The position numbers and the translations under genes were made by a program. From positions 1 through 62,005 of the forward strand of contig CAMDAD010000017.1 of NCBI GenBank assembly GCA_945888515.1: a stretch of DNA of 62,005 bases, in the 5' to 3' direction. Below the pieces are notes generated by a model. It was not told the DNA's origin. It ran no database searches and saw only the letters and a list, made by a program, of their open reading frames with translations. Positions within the stretch are counted from its first letter, which is position 1. Every line of letters begins with the position of its first letter. This stretch comes from Akkermansia muciniphila. GTDB taxonomy: Bacteria; Verrucomicrobiota; Verrucomicrobiia; Verrucomicrobiales; Akkermansiaceae. This document shows, in pieces, positions 17,761-28,220 of the stretch.

Positions 17761-17863
17761 AGGGATTCAATAGGTGACTTGCATACGTCGCATCAGCCTA
17801 GGAATTATCAAGAAATCGGCGCTAGAAAACAGCATGCGGTTGTGTCATCTTACTTGTCCACAC

Positions 17864-20302
17864 ATGAGTCACACGGATCACACACCCGAACTTCTATCGC
17901 CGGCCGGCAACTGGGATTGCGCGCGCGCGGCCGTGGCTCACGGGGCGGATGCGATTTTTTTCGGTTTGTCGCGTTTCAATGCTCGACTGCGCGCGGACAA
18001 CTTCACCGAGAAGGATCTGCCGGAGTTGATGAAATTTCTCCACCGCCACGGCGTGAAGGGCTTCGTGACGATGAATACGCTGATTTTCCCTTCGGAAATC
18101 GCAGATGCCGCACGGCAACTGCTGTGGCTGGAGGCCTCCAAGGTGGATGCCATCATCGTGCAGGATCTCGGACTGGCAAAACTCGCCCACACGATCGCAC
18201 CGAAGCTCGCCTTGCATGCTTCGACACAAATGACGATCACCTCGCCTGAGGGACTCGCTTTTATCGAGTCGTTGTTTCCTCTCGAACGCGCAGTTCTGGC
18301 ACGAGAACTCTCGGTAAAAGAGCTGCATCGTTTTTCACGAGCCACCATCGAGGCGCATGCGCCGTTGGAGGTATTTGTGCATGGGGCCCTGTGCGTGGCT
18401 TACTCAGGTCAATGTCTCACCAGCGAAAGCTTGGGGCAGCGCTCAGCGAATCGCGGCGAATGCGCGCAGGCCTGCCGCATGCCGTATGATCTCATCGTCG
18501 ATGGCGTGCAGCAGACGATGGGTGAAGTGCGCTATCTACTCTCGCCGCAAGACCTCGCCGCTGTAGATTTGATTCCCGAATTGGTCCGCGCGGGAGTCAA
18601 GTCCTTCAAGATTGAGGGTCGACTGAAATCGCCGGAATACGTCGCCGCAGTGACGCGTGTTTACCGCAAAGCACTCGATGCCGCGATGGCGGAAAAATCG
18701 GCGGCGATCAGTGATCACGACCGTTATGCGTTAGAGATGACCTTTTCGCGCGGACTCTCCACTGGTTGGCTTGCGGGAACGAATCACCCGTATCTCACCC
18801 ATGGCAAGTTTGGCAAAAAACGTGGTGCCTTGCTCGGTGAAATCGTTGCGCTCGGCAGTGGCTGGATCGAACTCGCACAAACGCATCCGCTGCCCTTGCA
18901 AGCGGGCGATGGCGTGGTGTTCGATGCCGGAGAAGATCGCAACCACGAACAGGGTGGACGGATTTGGAAGATCGAAAACAAACGCATCTATTTTCACAAA
19001 ACCTTTTCCCCGCTCGATTGGGAACGCATTTGCATCGGCCATCAAGTCTGGAAAACATCCGACCCGAAACTCGAAACCGAATTGCGCAAGTCGTGGCAAC
19101 AAGCAAAATTACAGCCGATCCTAACACCGCTGCATTTTACCGTCCGTGGTGCGCCGGGCGAGTCACTCACGATTTCTTGCAACGGTCACAGCGCAACATC
19201 CACGCAGGTGATGGGAGTGGCGGAAAAACATCCACTCAGCACCGAGACCCTGGAAGCACAGCTTTCGCGGCTCGGCGATACCGATTATCAACTGGCTTCG
19301 CTCGACAATCAATTAACGGGAAATTGCCACATCGCTGTTTCTGAACTGAATCGCTTGCGTCGGCAACTGGTGCACGCGCTCGATGAAGCGCGCGAAGAGC
19401 CCGTGCCCGTTCTCGGCACCACGCCCGATTTCACCATCTTGCTGCCACGGGATAGTCGTGAGCCAGCGAGTGCCTTGCCGCAGCTGTCTTGTCTTTGTCG
19501 CACGATGGATCAACTCGATGCCGCGATGGAGGCCGGTGTGGAAACCATCTGCTGCGACTTCGAAGACCCCCGACGCTACAAAGAAGCTGTCGCAGTTTGT
19601 CCGAAAGTTTTCGTCGCCACCCCGCGCATCCTTAAGCCTGGCGAGGATGGATACCTGAAACTCATCGAACGCAGTGGCACCCAGGGCGTGCTCATCCGCA
19701 ACCTCGCTGCGCTTCAATACTATAAACATAGTAGTTTGAGGCAGCTCGGTGATTTTTCCCTCAATGTCGCGAACCCACTCACCGCACAATTACTCAGCGA
19801 GCACAGTTCGCTCGAGCGCATGACGATTTCCTATGATCTCAACATTAGCCAGGTTCTGGATCTGCTAGCCAGCACACCACCAGCTTGGTTAGAGCTGACG
19901 CTGCACCAGCATATGCCGATGTTTCACATGGAGCATTGTGTCTTTTGCACTTTCCTGTCCTCCGGTACCGACTACAAAAACTGCGGTCGCCCCTGCGAAA
20001 CGCATGTGGTGCATTTGCGTGATCGCATCGGCCAGCTCCATCGTCTCAGTGCTGATGTCGGTTGTCGTAATACCTTGTTCAACGGCCGCGCGCAGACGGG
20101 CGCGCGTTTCCTGCCTTCATTGCTTGGTGCCGGGCTGCGGCATTTCCGTGTCGAGTTATTAGCCGAGACTCGTGCCGAATCGCTGCATACCCTTTCTCTG
20201 TATCGCGATCTCCTCACGGGCCACTGCAGCCCTGCCGCTCTGCAGCAGGAGCTGGAAGTTACGGAAAAACTTGGCGTGACCGAAGGCACTCTGCGCGAGT
20301 GA
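17864..20302 (+). CDS. U32 family protein, RlhA-like (23S rRNA hydroxylation type)
   Basis: An 812-residue U32 'peptidase' family protein. The N-terminal half has the TIM-barrel start ELLSPAGNWDCARAAVAHGA and the signature EVFVHGALCVAYSGQC, then RGECAQACRMPY, giving the four cysteines that hold an iron-sulphur cluster in RlhA/TrhP. The long C-terminal extension, with another Cys cluster (EHCVFCTF, NCGRPCE), fits the DUF3656-containing subgroup. In E. coli RlhA makes 5-hydroxycytidine in 23S rRNA using prephenate; that role is inferred here. I start at ATG 17864 (MSHTDHTPELL), since the in-frame extension from 17774 is not conserved-looking. Confidence 0.82.
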   Translation: MSHTDHTPELLSPAGNWDCARAAVAHGADAIFFGLSRFNARLRADNFTEKDLPELMKFLHRHGVKGFVTMNTLIFPSEIADAARQLLWLEASKVDAIIVQDLGLAKLAHTIAPKLALHASTQMTITSPEGLAFIESLFPLERAVLARELSVKELHRFSRATIEAHAPLEVFVHGALCVAYSGQCLTSESLGQRSANRGECAQACRMPYDLIVDGVQQTMGEVRYLLSPQDLAAVDLIPELVRAGVKSFKIEGRLKSPEYVAAVTRVYRKALDAAMAEKSAAISDHDRYALEMTFSRGLSTGWLAGTNHPYLTHGKFGKKRGALLGEIVALGSGWIELAQTHPLPLQAGDGVVFDAGEDRNHEQGGRIWKIENKRIYFHKTFSPLDWERICIGHQVWKTSDPKLETELRKSWQQAKLQPILTPLHFTVRGAPGESLTISCNGHSATSTQVMGVAEKHPLSTETLEAQLSRLGDTDYQLASLDNQLTGNCHIAVSELNRLRRQLVHALDEAREEPVPVLGTTPDFTILLPRDSREPASALPQLSCLCRTMDQLDAAMEAGVETICCDFEDPRRYKEAVAVCPKVFVATPRILKPGEDGYLKLIERSGTQGVLIRNLAALQYYKHSSLRQLGDFSLNVANPLTAQLLSEHSSLERMTISYDLNISQVLDLLASTPPAWLELTLHQHMPMFHMEHCVFCTFLSSGTDYKNCGRPCETHVVHLRDRIGQLHRLSADVGCRNTLFNGRAQTGARFLPSLLGAGLRHFRVELLAETRAESLHTLSLYRDLLTGHCSPAALQQELEVTEKLGVTEGTLRE

Positions 20303-20363
20303 TCCATGCGGAAAACCCAAGGCATCCCCATAGGCGAGGCCTTAGAGAAAAGGGTGCCTCGTT

Positions 20364-23300
20364 TTACGCTAGACCGTGGTATTCTTGAATCGATCGGACG
20401 CCGAGTTCGTTTTTCTGTAAGGACCGGATGCCACGCACGCTGGCCTCGGCAGCGGCTAGGTTGGTCGCGTAGGAAATCTTGTTGGCGATAGCACCAGCGC
20501 GGATTTGGATTTCATCGGCGCGGGATTCGTGACTGCTGGGGGTGTTGATGACGAAATGAATCTCGTTATTTTTCATCATGTCCACGCAGTGTGGGCGCGC
20601 GCCTTCGAGAATTTTGTAAACGCGCACGCTGGGGATGCCTTCTTTTTGTAGCAGCTGATGTGTGCCGCCGGTCGAGAAAATGGTGAAGCCCATGGCGGCG
20701 AGGTCACGGGCGATGGGAACGGTGCGTGGTTTGTCGCGATCGCTGACGGAGATGAAGACGTTGCCTTTGGTCGGCAGTGGATTGAAGGCGCTCATCTGCG
20801 CTTTGGCGTAGGCCATGCCGGAGTCGGCATCAATGCCCATCACTTCTCCTGTCGATTTCATTTCGGGACCTAACACAATATCGATGCCGGGGAAGCGGTT
20901 CCAGGGGAACACGGCTTCTTTGACGTTGAAGTGCGTGGGGATGATGCGCTTGGTGAAACCCAGTTCTTGCAAGGTCTTGCCGACCATGATTTTCGCGGCG
21001 AGTTTCGCCAGCGGTACGCCGATGGCTTTGGAAACGAAGGGCACGGTGCGCGAGGCGCGCGGGTTGACCTCGATGACGTAAAGCTCGTTGTCCTTCACCG
21101 CGAATTGGATGTTCATCAGTCCTTTGACATTGAGTTCTTTGGCGAGGTTGACTGCGGCCGTTTCGATTTTTTCTTGAATCTCCGCATTCAGCGAAAAAGC
21201 GGGGATCATACAGGCGGAGTCCCCAGAGTGAATGCCTGCCTGTTCAATGTGCTCCATAATCGCACCTACTATGGCAGTCGTACCATCGGCGATGCAATCG
21301 ACGTCCACTTCGGTCGCATTGTCGAGGAAGCGATCGACCAGCACGGGGCGCTCGGGCGATGCGGTGACAGCTTCGCGCATGTAGCGGTCTAGCTCGGCAT
21401 CATTGTAAACGATCATCATTGCACGACCGCCCAGCACGAAGGAAGGACGAACCAGCACCGGATAACCGATGCGGTTGGCGATGACGATGGCTTGCTCGGC
21501 AGATACAGCAGTCCCGGCTTCTGCTTGTTTAAGCCCGATTTTATCAAGTAGTGCGGAGAAGTGCTTGCGGTCCTCGGCGAGCTCGATGGACTCCGGCGAT
21601 GTTCCAATGATAGGCACGCCGTGGCGTTTCAAATCGGCGGCGAGGTTGAGTGGGGTCTGACCACCGAACTGGACGATGACGCCATCGGGTTTTTCCTGAT
21701 CGCAGATGTTGAGCACATCTTCTAAGGTGAGAGGCTCGAAGAAAAGCTTGTCCGAGGTATCGTAGTCGGTCGAAACCGTTTCAGGGTTCGAGTTGACCAT
21801 GATGGTTTCATAGCCCAGCTCTTTCAGCGCGAAAGAAGCGTGAACACAGCAGTAGTCGAATTCGATGCCTTGGCCGATTCTGTTAGGGCCACCGCCGAGG
21901 ATGATGATTTTCTTTTTGTCCGACTGACGAGCTTCGTTTTCCTCGCCATACGAGGAGTAGAAATACGGGGTATAGGCCTCAAATTCGGCGGCGCAGGTAT
22001 CGACGAGTCGATAGGTTGGCACGATACCGGCAGCCTTGCGTTCGGCGCGGACGACATCCTCTTTCACGCCGCGAGCTTTGGCGATTTGGCGATCCGAGAA
22101 ACCGAGTTTTTTGGCGCGTTTCAGTGGTAGATCCTTGAGTGCCATGCCTTCCTTGGCGATTTCTTCGAGGTGGCGCAGGAACCAAGGATCGATCGCGGTG
22201 AGGTCGAAAATTTCTTCGACGCTATAACCGGCGACGAATGCGGTTTGCAGCCAGAAAATGCGCTCTGCATTGGGCACGCGGAGTTTGCGTTCGATTTCCT
22301 CGCGTGTCGGTGCCTGTGGTTCCTTTGTGTCGAAGCCGAAACCCCAGCGCCCTGTCTCTAACGAACGAAGGCATTTCTGCATCGACTCCTTGAAAGTCCG
22401 GCCAATGGCCATGGCCTCGCCGACCGACTTCATCGAAGTCGTCAATACGGGATTCGCGGTAGGGAATTTTTCGAAGGTGAAACGTGGGATTTTAGTGACG
22501 ACGTAGTCTATGGTGGGCTCGAAGGAGGCGGGAGTTTCGCGGGTGATATCGTTGCGGATTTCATCGAGCGAGTAGCCGACTGCCAGTTTCGCCGCGATTT
22601 TTGCAATGGGGAATCCAGTGGCTTTGGAAGCGAGTGCCGAGGAGCGGGAAACGCGGGGGTTCATCTCGATGACGATCATGCGTCCGGTGGTGGGATCGGT
22701 GGCAAACTGGATGTTGGAACCACCCGTCTCCACGCCGATCTCGCGGATCACGGCGAAGGAGGCATCGCGCATGATTTGATACTCGCGATCGCTGAGCGTT
22801 TGAATGGGTGCTACGGTGATCGAGTCACCGGTGTGGACACCCATCGGATCGAGGTTCTCGATCGAACAAATGACCACGCAGTTATCGGCATGGTCGCGCA
22901 TGACTTCCATTTCAAATTCTTTCCAACCGAGGAGCGATTCCTCGACGAGCACCTCGCTGACGGGAGAGAGATCGAGACCGCGGGTGATGATTTCCTCAAA
23001 CTCATCGCGGTTGTAGGCGATGCCACCACCCTGGCCGCCGAGCGTGAAAGCGGGGCGGATGATGAGCGGAAAACGTCCGATCATTTCGGCGATCGTGCGC
23101 GCTTCTTCCATCGTGTGGGCGGTGCCGGATTGCGGCACATCGAGGCCGATTTTAAGCATCGCATCCTTGAAACGTTGGCGGTCCTCGCCTTTGTCGATGG
23201 CATCGGCATTCGCCCCGATCATACGCACGCCGTGTTTGTCGAGAGCGCCTGATTTGAAGAGCGACATCGAAGTATTGAGTGCCGTTTGACCGCCGAGTGT

Positions 23301-23564
23301 GGGCAAGAGTGCGTCTGGTTTTTCGCGTATGATGATTTTTTCGACGACTTCTGGGGTGATTGGCTCGATATAGGTGCGGAAGGCGAATTCCGGGTCCGTC
23401 ATGATGGTGGCCGGATTCGAGTTCACCAATACGACTTGGTATCCCTCCTCGCGCAATGCTTTACAGGCTTGCACTCCCGAGTAGTCAAATTCGCAACCTT
23501 GACCGATAACAATCGGACCGGAGCCGATAACGAGAATTTTCTTGATGGAAGTGTCTTTGGGCAT
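20364..23564 (-). CDS. carB: Carbamoyl-phosphate synthase large subunit
   Basis: A 1,066-residue CarB. It makes carbamoyl phosphate from bicarbonate, two ATP and ammonia supplied by CarA, feeding pyrimidine and arginine synthesis. Both ATP-grasp halves are visible: [19 protein letters not shown] near residue 13 and [19 protein letters not shown] in the second half. Each is followed by the NPETVSTD-type and EVNPRASR-type segments. The C-terminal allosteric MGS-like domain ([18 protein letters not shown]) is present. The length is close to E. coli CarB (1,073). I start at ATG 23564 (MPKDTSIKK); a longer in-frame start at 23645 is less likely. carA is not in the window. Confidence 0.97.
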   Translation of the reverse strand: MPKDTSIKKILVIGSGPIVIGQGCEFDYSGVQACKALREEGYQVVLVNSNPATIMTDPEFAFRTYIEPITPEVVEKIIIREKPDALLPTLGGQTALNTSMSLFKSGALDKHGVRMIGANADAIDKGEDRQRFKDAMLKIGLDVPQSGTAHTMEEARTIAEMIGRFPLIIRPAFTLGGQGGGIAYNRDEFEEIITRGLDLSPVSEVLVEESLLGWKEFEMEVMRDHADNCVVICSIENLDPMGVHTGDSITVAPIQTLSDREYQIMRDASFAVIREIGVETGGSNIQFATDPTTGRMIVIEMNPRVSRSSALASKATGFPIAKIAAKLAVGYSLDEIRNDITRETPASFEPTIDYVVTKIPRFTFEKFPTANPVLTTSMKSVGEAMAIGRTFKESMQKCLRSLETGRWGFGFDTKEPQAPTREEIERKLRVPNAERIFWLQTAFVAGYSVEEIFDLTAIDPWFLRHLEEIAKEGMALKDLPLKRAKKLGFSDRQIAKARGVKEDVVRAERKAAGIVPTYRLVDTCAAEFEAYTPYFYSSYGEENEARQSDKKKIIILGGGPNRIGQGIEFDYCCVHASFALKELGYETIMVNSNPETVSTDYDTSDKLFFEPLTLEDVLNICDQEKPDGVIVQFGGQTPLNLAADLKRHGVPIIGTSPESIELAEDRKHFSALLDKIGLKQAEAGTAVSAEQAIVIANRIGYPVLVRPSFVLGGRAMMIVYNDAELDRYMREAVTASPERPVLVDRFLDNATEVDVDCIADGTTAIVGAIMEHIEQAGIHSGDSACMIPAFSLNAEIQEKIETAAVNLAKELNVKGLMNIQFAVKDNELYVIEVNPRASRTVPFVSKAIGVPLAKLAAKIMVGKTLQELGFTKRIIPTHFNVKEAVFPWNRFPGIDIVLGPEMKSTGEVMGIDADSGMAYAKAQMSAFNPLPTKGNVFISVSDRDKPRTVPIARDLAAMGFTIFSTGGTHQLLQKEGIPSVRVYKILEGARPHCVDMMKNNEIHFVINTPSSHESRADEIQIRAGAIANKISYATNLAAAEASVRGIRSLQKNELGVRSIQEYHGLA

Positions 23565-23745
23565 AAGCGGGCGTGTCGGGTGTAAACTCGCAGGGATTTG
23601 GCAGTTACCAGCGGATTTGTAAAGGATTGGATGCAGAAATCGCAAATTTTCTTGGTCACGCCTTATCTCAGTGCGTTAGGTAGGAAAAACAGTCATTTCG
23701 TGCTCGGCGACCCGGAAATTCCTTGAGAAGCCAGTGAAAAAGCCA

Positions 23746-26220
23746 TCACTCCGCATCGATCCTGAAGGGCAATGAGGCATCGGGGAAGTCTTTGAGAGTG
23801 AAATTGACCAGAAAGCCGTATTCATCTCGCGTTCGGTTGTTTCGATGAGTGAGGCCGGCGCTGACAATCCAGTTTTCGTAGTTGCGATGCAGGGTGTATT
23901 GCTCGAGCTCGAGAGTGGAGTCATCAAATTCCCACTGGTGCAGCATGCCGACACCCCAATTTTCATTAAATCGATTATAGGCCCTGAAATTGAGTCGATT
24001 GGAATCGAGGAGGTAAGGATGCCCGCTCAGAGTTCGTTGTTGGATGGTAAACTCCGTGTCAGGCGATGGCATAAAGCGTAAGCCAGTGGTAAACTCGCTG
24101 TATCCGGAACCACTGCTGATGATGGGAAACTGGGTTTGCACATCCACCGCAAGCCAGGGCAGGGGGAGCCAGGTAATGTCGTTGTAAAGATTGGAAAAAT
24201 CGCGTTGCAGTTCGGGATCCTCCACGTAGCTATCGAGATAGGTGTCCATGAAAAGCCATTGATAACTCGCGCCGTTCCGCTGAGTGACCAAGCGGTTGCG
24301 GACACCGAGCCGCACAAGATTCCAGTCATCGAGGTCATCGATGGCCGGAAAGCGACCCACGTTAATGGGCGCCGGGCGCGTCAAGAATGTGATGCGGTCG
24401 ATGGAAGGATAATCCTGGCCCAACTCACCAGCCGACAGGTAGGACCAATTGGCGTATGGTTGCATGGTGTGTCGCAGGCCATCCACTCCTAGGCTACGGA
24501 CGCGGATCTCTGGGTAGTCTTTGTAAAATTTTACGGAGGCTTCCATTCCCATGGAGAAAAGGGCGCGGTCGGCGTCTTCTGCCGGTCCCGCAACATGGAA
24601 ATAACGGCTATAACCGGCACCCATGTGCGGGGTGAGATGCAGCCAATTGCCGAGGGTGAATTGCGTCGATAACTCCTGATACGAGTGAAAGCGCATAAAT
24701 TGCGGATTGGTGAGTTGCTGATAGAGAGCATCGTAACGTGGGTCTCCCGCTGGGAGGGCGCGAATTTGCTCGATCAGCAGTTGTTCATAGCGTCCGACTT
24801 GCGAATACAGGCTGGCGAGTTCCGGGTCATCATCGGGCAGGGTCAGCAAGGGTTCCAGCAAGGTATCGACCGTGGGATCGGCCATGTTTTCTTCTAGCAC
24901 GCCGAAAGAGGTTTGACCTTCGTGCAGAATGCGTGAGCCGAAGAGAGGGCGACGGATCTGATCGAAGGAAATTTCCGGAGATCTGCTGTCAGCGCGATAA
25001 AAATCATTCAACCGCAATCGCGCCATGCCGGTCAGCAGAGAGTCGTCCGTGCGACGTGTCAGGAAGATCGTGTTGTCTGGTTGCTCATTATTCCGATAAA
25101 AGCGTGGGTCAAAGTCCTCGAGGAAATGATTGTCACTGAGGAGATGCAGATCATAGTTCAGCGCATAGTCCGCATCAGGATGGAGCGGGTCCTGCCATGA
25201 GAGAGGAATCCGATATTGGTATTCTGCGCGATATCGTTCGGGATCGACCGGACCGCGGGGTATGCCTGAGCGGCCGATGCTTGGATCGCTGTCATCCATG
25301 AAATACAGCTTAAGCCATCCCAAGTTTGGGTTGTCCTGCACACGAGTGTCAAACAGATCCACACCGGCGCCCACGCCGCGCCGTCCGCGCATGTCGAAGT
25401 GCCATCGCGATAGCAACCATGGCTTGTCCGAGCCAAGGAGGCTGTCCTCGTCTCCACCGAGCATGATGCCATAGCTTTGCAGTAAGTAGAGGCCCCAGTT
25501 CGTGCGACCACCAGGAAGCATGCGATAGCCGAGTTGCGCGTTGAGCGGTTGACTCAGGTAGGGCAGCCAAAAGACGGGTGTTTCGCCGATGTAGAGTTTC
25601 AGATCGTTAAAAACCATCTTATCTCCTGGATACAAGGTAGTGCGATCCGCACGCAGCCAATACGCTGGAGTCTCTACGTCATGCGTGGTGATTCCAGCAT
25701 CGGTGCCAATGAATACGCGCTCGCCATTCTTGTCTTCCGTCATCTCGAATTGGCCTGATTCGAGGATGATGGGGTCATAGCTCACGCTCAGTCCGGAGGT
25801 ATTGAGTTTTTTCGATTTGAGATCATAGACGACGCTGTCGCCGCGCTGGATCATCGGACCATGGAAGACACTCACATTGCCGAATAAGGTGTAGGTGCCT
25901 GTCTCCAAGTTCAGTTCGGCACGATCCGCAAACACTTCCTGCCCGCTGTTTGTTTTGAGTTCGATAGGACCTGAGACGAGAAATTGTTTCAGATTGCCAG
26001 CGACTGGAGTGATTTTCCCCTTGATGGCGATGTCCGCACCCGTGGGCATTTGGGTATTGAGCTCGTGCGCTGACGGCGCAACGAGCTCAGGAATCGTGGG
26101 AACGGGAGGAATGTCTACAGGTGCCGGCGGAGTGACCTCATCAGGCGGCAACACAGTGCCATCCTGGGCCGAAACAGTAAGCAAAAGCGACGAAGACCAA
26201 ATGCACAAAAATCGTAGCAT
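23746..26220 (-). CDS. lptD: LPS-assembly outer-membrane protein LptD
   Basis: An 824-residue LptD, which inserts lipopolysaccharide into the outer leaflet of the outer membrane. Residues 1-18 are a signal peptide, followed by a Pro-rich linker (PPDEVTPPAPVDIPPVPTIP, about 26-45). An OstA/LptA-like beta-jellyroll (about 60-200; ADRAELNLETGTYTLFGNV, VYDLKSKKLNTSG) precedes the C-terminal beta-barrel, which begins near VFWLPYLSQPLNAQLGYRML. No paired cysteines like those of E. coli LptD stand out. The Pro-rich linker is a local peculiarity. It probably shares a transcript with the EF-hand gene just upstream. Its presence shows an LPS-bearing outer membrane. Confidence 0.85.
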   Translation of the reverse strand: MLRFLCIWSSSLLLTVSAQDGTVLPPDEVTPPAPVDIPPVPTIPELVAPSAHELNTQMPTGADIAIKGKITPVAGNLKQFLVSGPIELKTNSGQEVFADRAELNLETGTYTLFGNVSVFHGPMIQRGDSVVYDLKSKKLNTSGLSVSYDPIILESGQFEMTEDKNGERVFIGTDAGITTHDVETPAYWLRADRTTLYPGDKMVFNDLKLYIGETPVFWLPYLSQPLNAQLGYRMLPGGRTNWGLYLLQSYGIMLGGDEDSLLGSDKPWLLSRWHFDMRGRRGVGAGVDLFDTRVQDNPNLGWLKLYFMDDSDPSIGRSGIPRGPVDPERYRAEYQYRIPLSWQDPLHPDADYALNYDLHLLSDNHFLEDFDPRFYRNNEQPDNTIFLTRRTDDSLLTGMARLRLNDFYRADSRSPEISFDQIRRPLFGSRILHEGQTSFGVLEENMADPTVDTLLEPLLTLPDDDPELASLYSQVGRYEQLLIEQIRALPAGDPRYDALYQQLTNPQFMRFHSYQELSTQFTLGNWLHLTPHMGAGYSRYFHVAGPAEDADRALFSMGMEASVKFYKDYPEIRVRSLGVDGLRHTMQPYANWSYLSAGELGQDYPSIDRITFLTRPAPINVGRFPAIDDLDDWNLVRLGVRNRLVTQRNGASYQWLFMDTYLDSYVEDPELQRDFSNLYNDITWLPLPWLAVDVQTQFPIISSGSGYSEFTTGLRFMPSPDTEFTIQQRTLSGHPYLLDSNRLNFRAYNRFNENWGVGMLHQWEFDDSTLELEQYTLHRNYENWIVSAGLTHRNNRTRDEYGFLVNFTLKDFPDASLPFRIDAE

Positions 26221-26317
26221 GATTCTCCGCGCATGTTGGCTTTTTCTGCCTCAGATGTAAAGGAAGATTTGCGTTGGGATGATTTCCGATCGACGGTCTC
26301 GATCAAGCAGATGGGAT

Positions 26318-27178
26318 TCAGATGCCGTCTTGCATCATCATTTCGTTATCGTCGCGCGGTGCCTTTGGTGCAGGTCGTGGGGACGGCTCACGCGGTGCAC
26401 CGGGCTCAGGCTTCTGATTTTCCCAATGCTGCCGCCACTCTTGTGGATCGATTTTCAGGTCCTTGCTGACGTCGAGCTTTTCGAACAAATCTTCTTGAGC
26501 ATCCTCGTTTTGGCTACGCACCATGGGAAATTGCTGAAATTCGGAGAAATCAATTGCATTGTCGGAGTTAGTATCCACCGCTCCGAAACTCCGTGCTGGA
26601 TTGGGTGTTGTGGGATTACCGGGCGGACGGTCAGGACGTCCCTCTGGCCTGCGTATTCCTTGCCCCGGAGCGGGTCCATCCTCAGGGCTGAGCACGCCAT
26701 CCTTGTTGCGATCCATGTTGTCGAAAATTTTTCGGCGGCGATCCTCGGGCAACTTGATCACCATCGGCTCCTTTACGAATTCTTCGAACGTGATTTTTTG
26801 ATCGGAGTTACGATCCATTTCGGCAATACGCGGCAGAGGCCGCCGCTTCATATCGTTGGGCGGGGTGGCACCTGGGTTCGCCGATCCACTCATCGGGATC
26901 AGTTCCGTCGCCTCGAGACTTTGGCTGTCGTTTTTGTCGAGGTGAGCAAATAATTTTTCCTGCTTCTCGGCAGGCAGTTGGGAAATGCGAGGCAATTGCA
27001 CATATTCTTCTTTGGAAAGTTTTTGGTCGCGATTGGTATCAGCTTTTTGCCAAAACTCCAGCGCGCGCATTTTTTCGCGACCTAGTTCCAGCGGGCGAAC
27101 CTTCCCATTACCGGGTTTTTCCTCAGCATAGGCAGTGATGGTAAGCAGCAGAAACAGGCGGGAGAGTAGGCATTTCAT
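26318..27178 (-). CDS. Exported six-EF-hand protein
   Basis: A 286-residue exported calcium-binding-type protein. A signal peptide covers residues 1-18 (ends AYAEEK). Six EF-hand-like loops follow: DTNRDQKLSKEE, DKNDSQSLEATE, DRNSDQKITFEE, DRNKDGVLSPED, DTNSDNAIDFSE and DVSKDLKIDPQE. The loops keep acidic residues at positions 1, 5 and 12, although the usual Gly at position 6 is present in only one loop. A Pro/Arg-rich linker lies between loops 4 and 5, and the C-terminus is Pro-rich. EF-hand proteins of this kind are common in PVC periplasm, with unknown partners. It is 97 nt upstream of lptD on the same strand and may be co-transcribed. Confidence 0.8.
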   Translation of the reverse strand: MKCLLSRLFLLLTITAYAEEKPGNGKVRPLELGREKMRALEFWQKADTNRDQKLSKEEYVQLPRISQLPAEKQEKLFAHLDKNDSQSLEATELIPMSGSANPGATPPNDMKRRPLPRIAEMDRNSDQKITFEEFVKEPMVIKLPEDRRRKIFDNMDRNKDGVLSPEDGPAPGQGIRRPEGRPDRPPGNPTTPNPARSFGAVDTNSDNAIDFSEFQQFPMVRSQNEDAQEDLFEKLDVSKDLKIDPQEWRQHWENQKPEPGAPREPSPRPAPKAPRDDNEMMMQDGI

Positions 27179-27289
27179 AAGCGGTAGGAAGGTTGCTTAA
27201 TGTAACGACCGCATTCCGGGAAAGTTGTGTATTTTTCTGAAAATTGTGGCTTTATGATTCGCCGTGCTTGTGCCAGAGTAAGGGCACAG

Positions 27290-28204
27290 ATGCACATACG
27301 CGACATTATCCGGCAAAATAAGCCGACCTTTTCTTTCGAGTTTTTCCCTGCTCGCACGGAGGCCAGCGCGGAGGAGCTATACCAAACCATTCGCGATTTG
27401 GAGCCGCTGCATCCGTCGTTCGTTTCCATCACTTATGGAGCCGGTGGCGGCACCCGAGAATTGACGCATCAATTGGTTGCGCGAATCAAGGCCACCACGG
27501 GGATCCCTCCCATTCCCCACCTTACCTGCGTGGGCCATACCCGTGCTGAAGTGGAACAAATCCTGCAGCGCTATGCCGCCCTGGGCGTTTGTAATATTCT
27601 CGCCCTGCGCGGCGATCCACCACGCCAGCAAAACGATTATGACTGGTCTCAGGGCGATTTCCGACAAGCCAGCGACCTTGTCCGATTCATTCGCGAGTTC
27701 AATGAATCCGGCCAGCACCCGCTCGGCGGATTCGGTATCGGCGTCGCGGGCTTTCCGGAAGGCCACCCTGCCACGCCGAACCGACTGCTGGAAATGGATC
27801 ATCTCAAAGCAAAATGCGATGCCGGTGCCGACTATATCTGCACGCAGTTGTTTTTCGATAATCACGACTTTTTTGATTTCCGCGATCGCTGCGCGCTGGC
27901 CGGTGTCAATCTCCCTATCATCGCCGGCATCATGCCCGTGACCTCGCTTTCCTCTATGAAACGCATGGCGGAACTGGCGGCTGGTGCGCGATACCCCGCG
28001 AAGCTCCTGCGGGCCCTATCACGCGCTCAGGACGATGCCGCCGCCGTGGAAAAAGTGGGCATCCACTATGCGGCGCAGCAGTGCAGCGAATTGCTCGACG
28101 GCCACGTGGACGGCCTACATTTCTATACCCTGAACAAAAGCAACGCCACCAAACAGATCTATCAGAGCCTCGGCATCTCCGTGCCCGCTACCACGACGGA
28201 ATGA
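27290..28204 (+). CDS. metF: Methylenetetrahydrofolate reductase
   Basis: A 304-residue MetF. It reduces 5,10-methylene-THF to 5-methyl-THF with FAD, for methionine synthesis. The TIM-barrel start FSFEFFPARTEAS and SITYGAGGGTRE, LALRGDPP near residue 100, and CTQLFFDNHDFFDF near the middle match the family, as does IIAGIMPVTSLSSMKRM. I start at ATG 27290 (MHIRDIIRQ), which has a purine-rich TAAGGG 6-8 nt upstream; earlier in-frame starts at 27227 or 27254 would add a non-conserved tail. E. coli MetF is 296 residues. The gene is divergent from the EF-hand gene. Confidence 0.93.
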   Translation: MHIRDIIRQNKPTFSFEFFPARTEASAEELYQTIRDLEPLHPSFVSITYGAGGGTRELTHQLVARIKATTGIPPIPHLTCVGHTRAEVEQILQRYAALGVCNILALRGDPPRQQNDYDWSQGDFRQASDLVRFIREFNESGQHPLGGFGIGVAGFPEGHPATPNRLLEMDHLKAKCDAGADYICTQLFFDNHDFFDFRDRCALAGVNLPIIAGIMPVTSLSSMKRMAELAAGARYPAKLLRALSRAQDDAAAVEKVGIHYAAQQCSELLDGHVDGLHFYTLNKSNATKQIYQSLGISVPATTTE

Positions 28205-28220
28205 GTCGCGCCGCGCGCGC

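Noticed and set aside
21780-21800. GGTTCGAG resembling a tRNA T-loop
   Set aside because: It lies inside the carB coding sequence, with no acceptor or anticodon stem around it.
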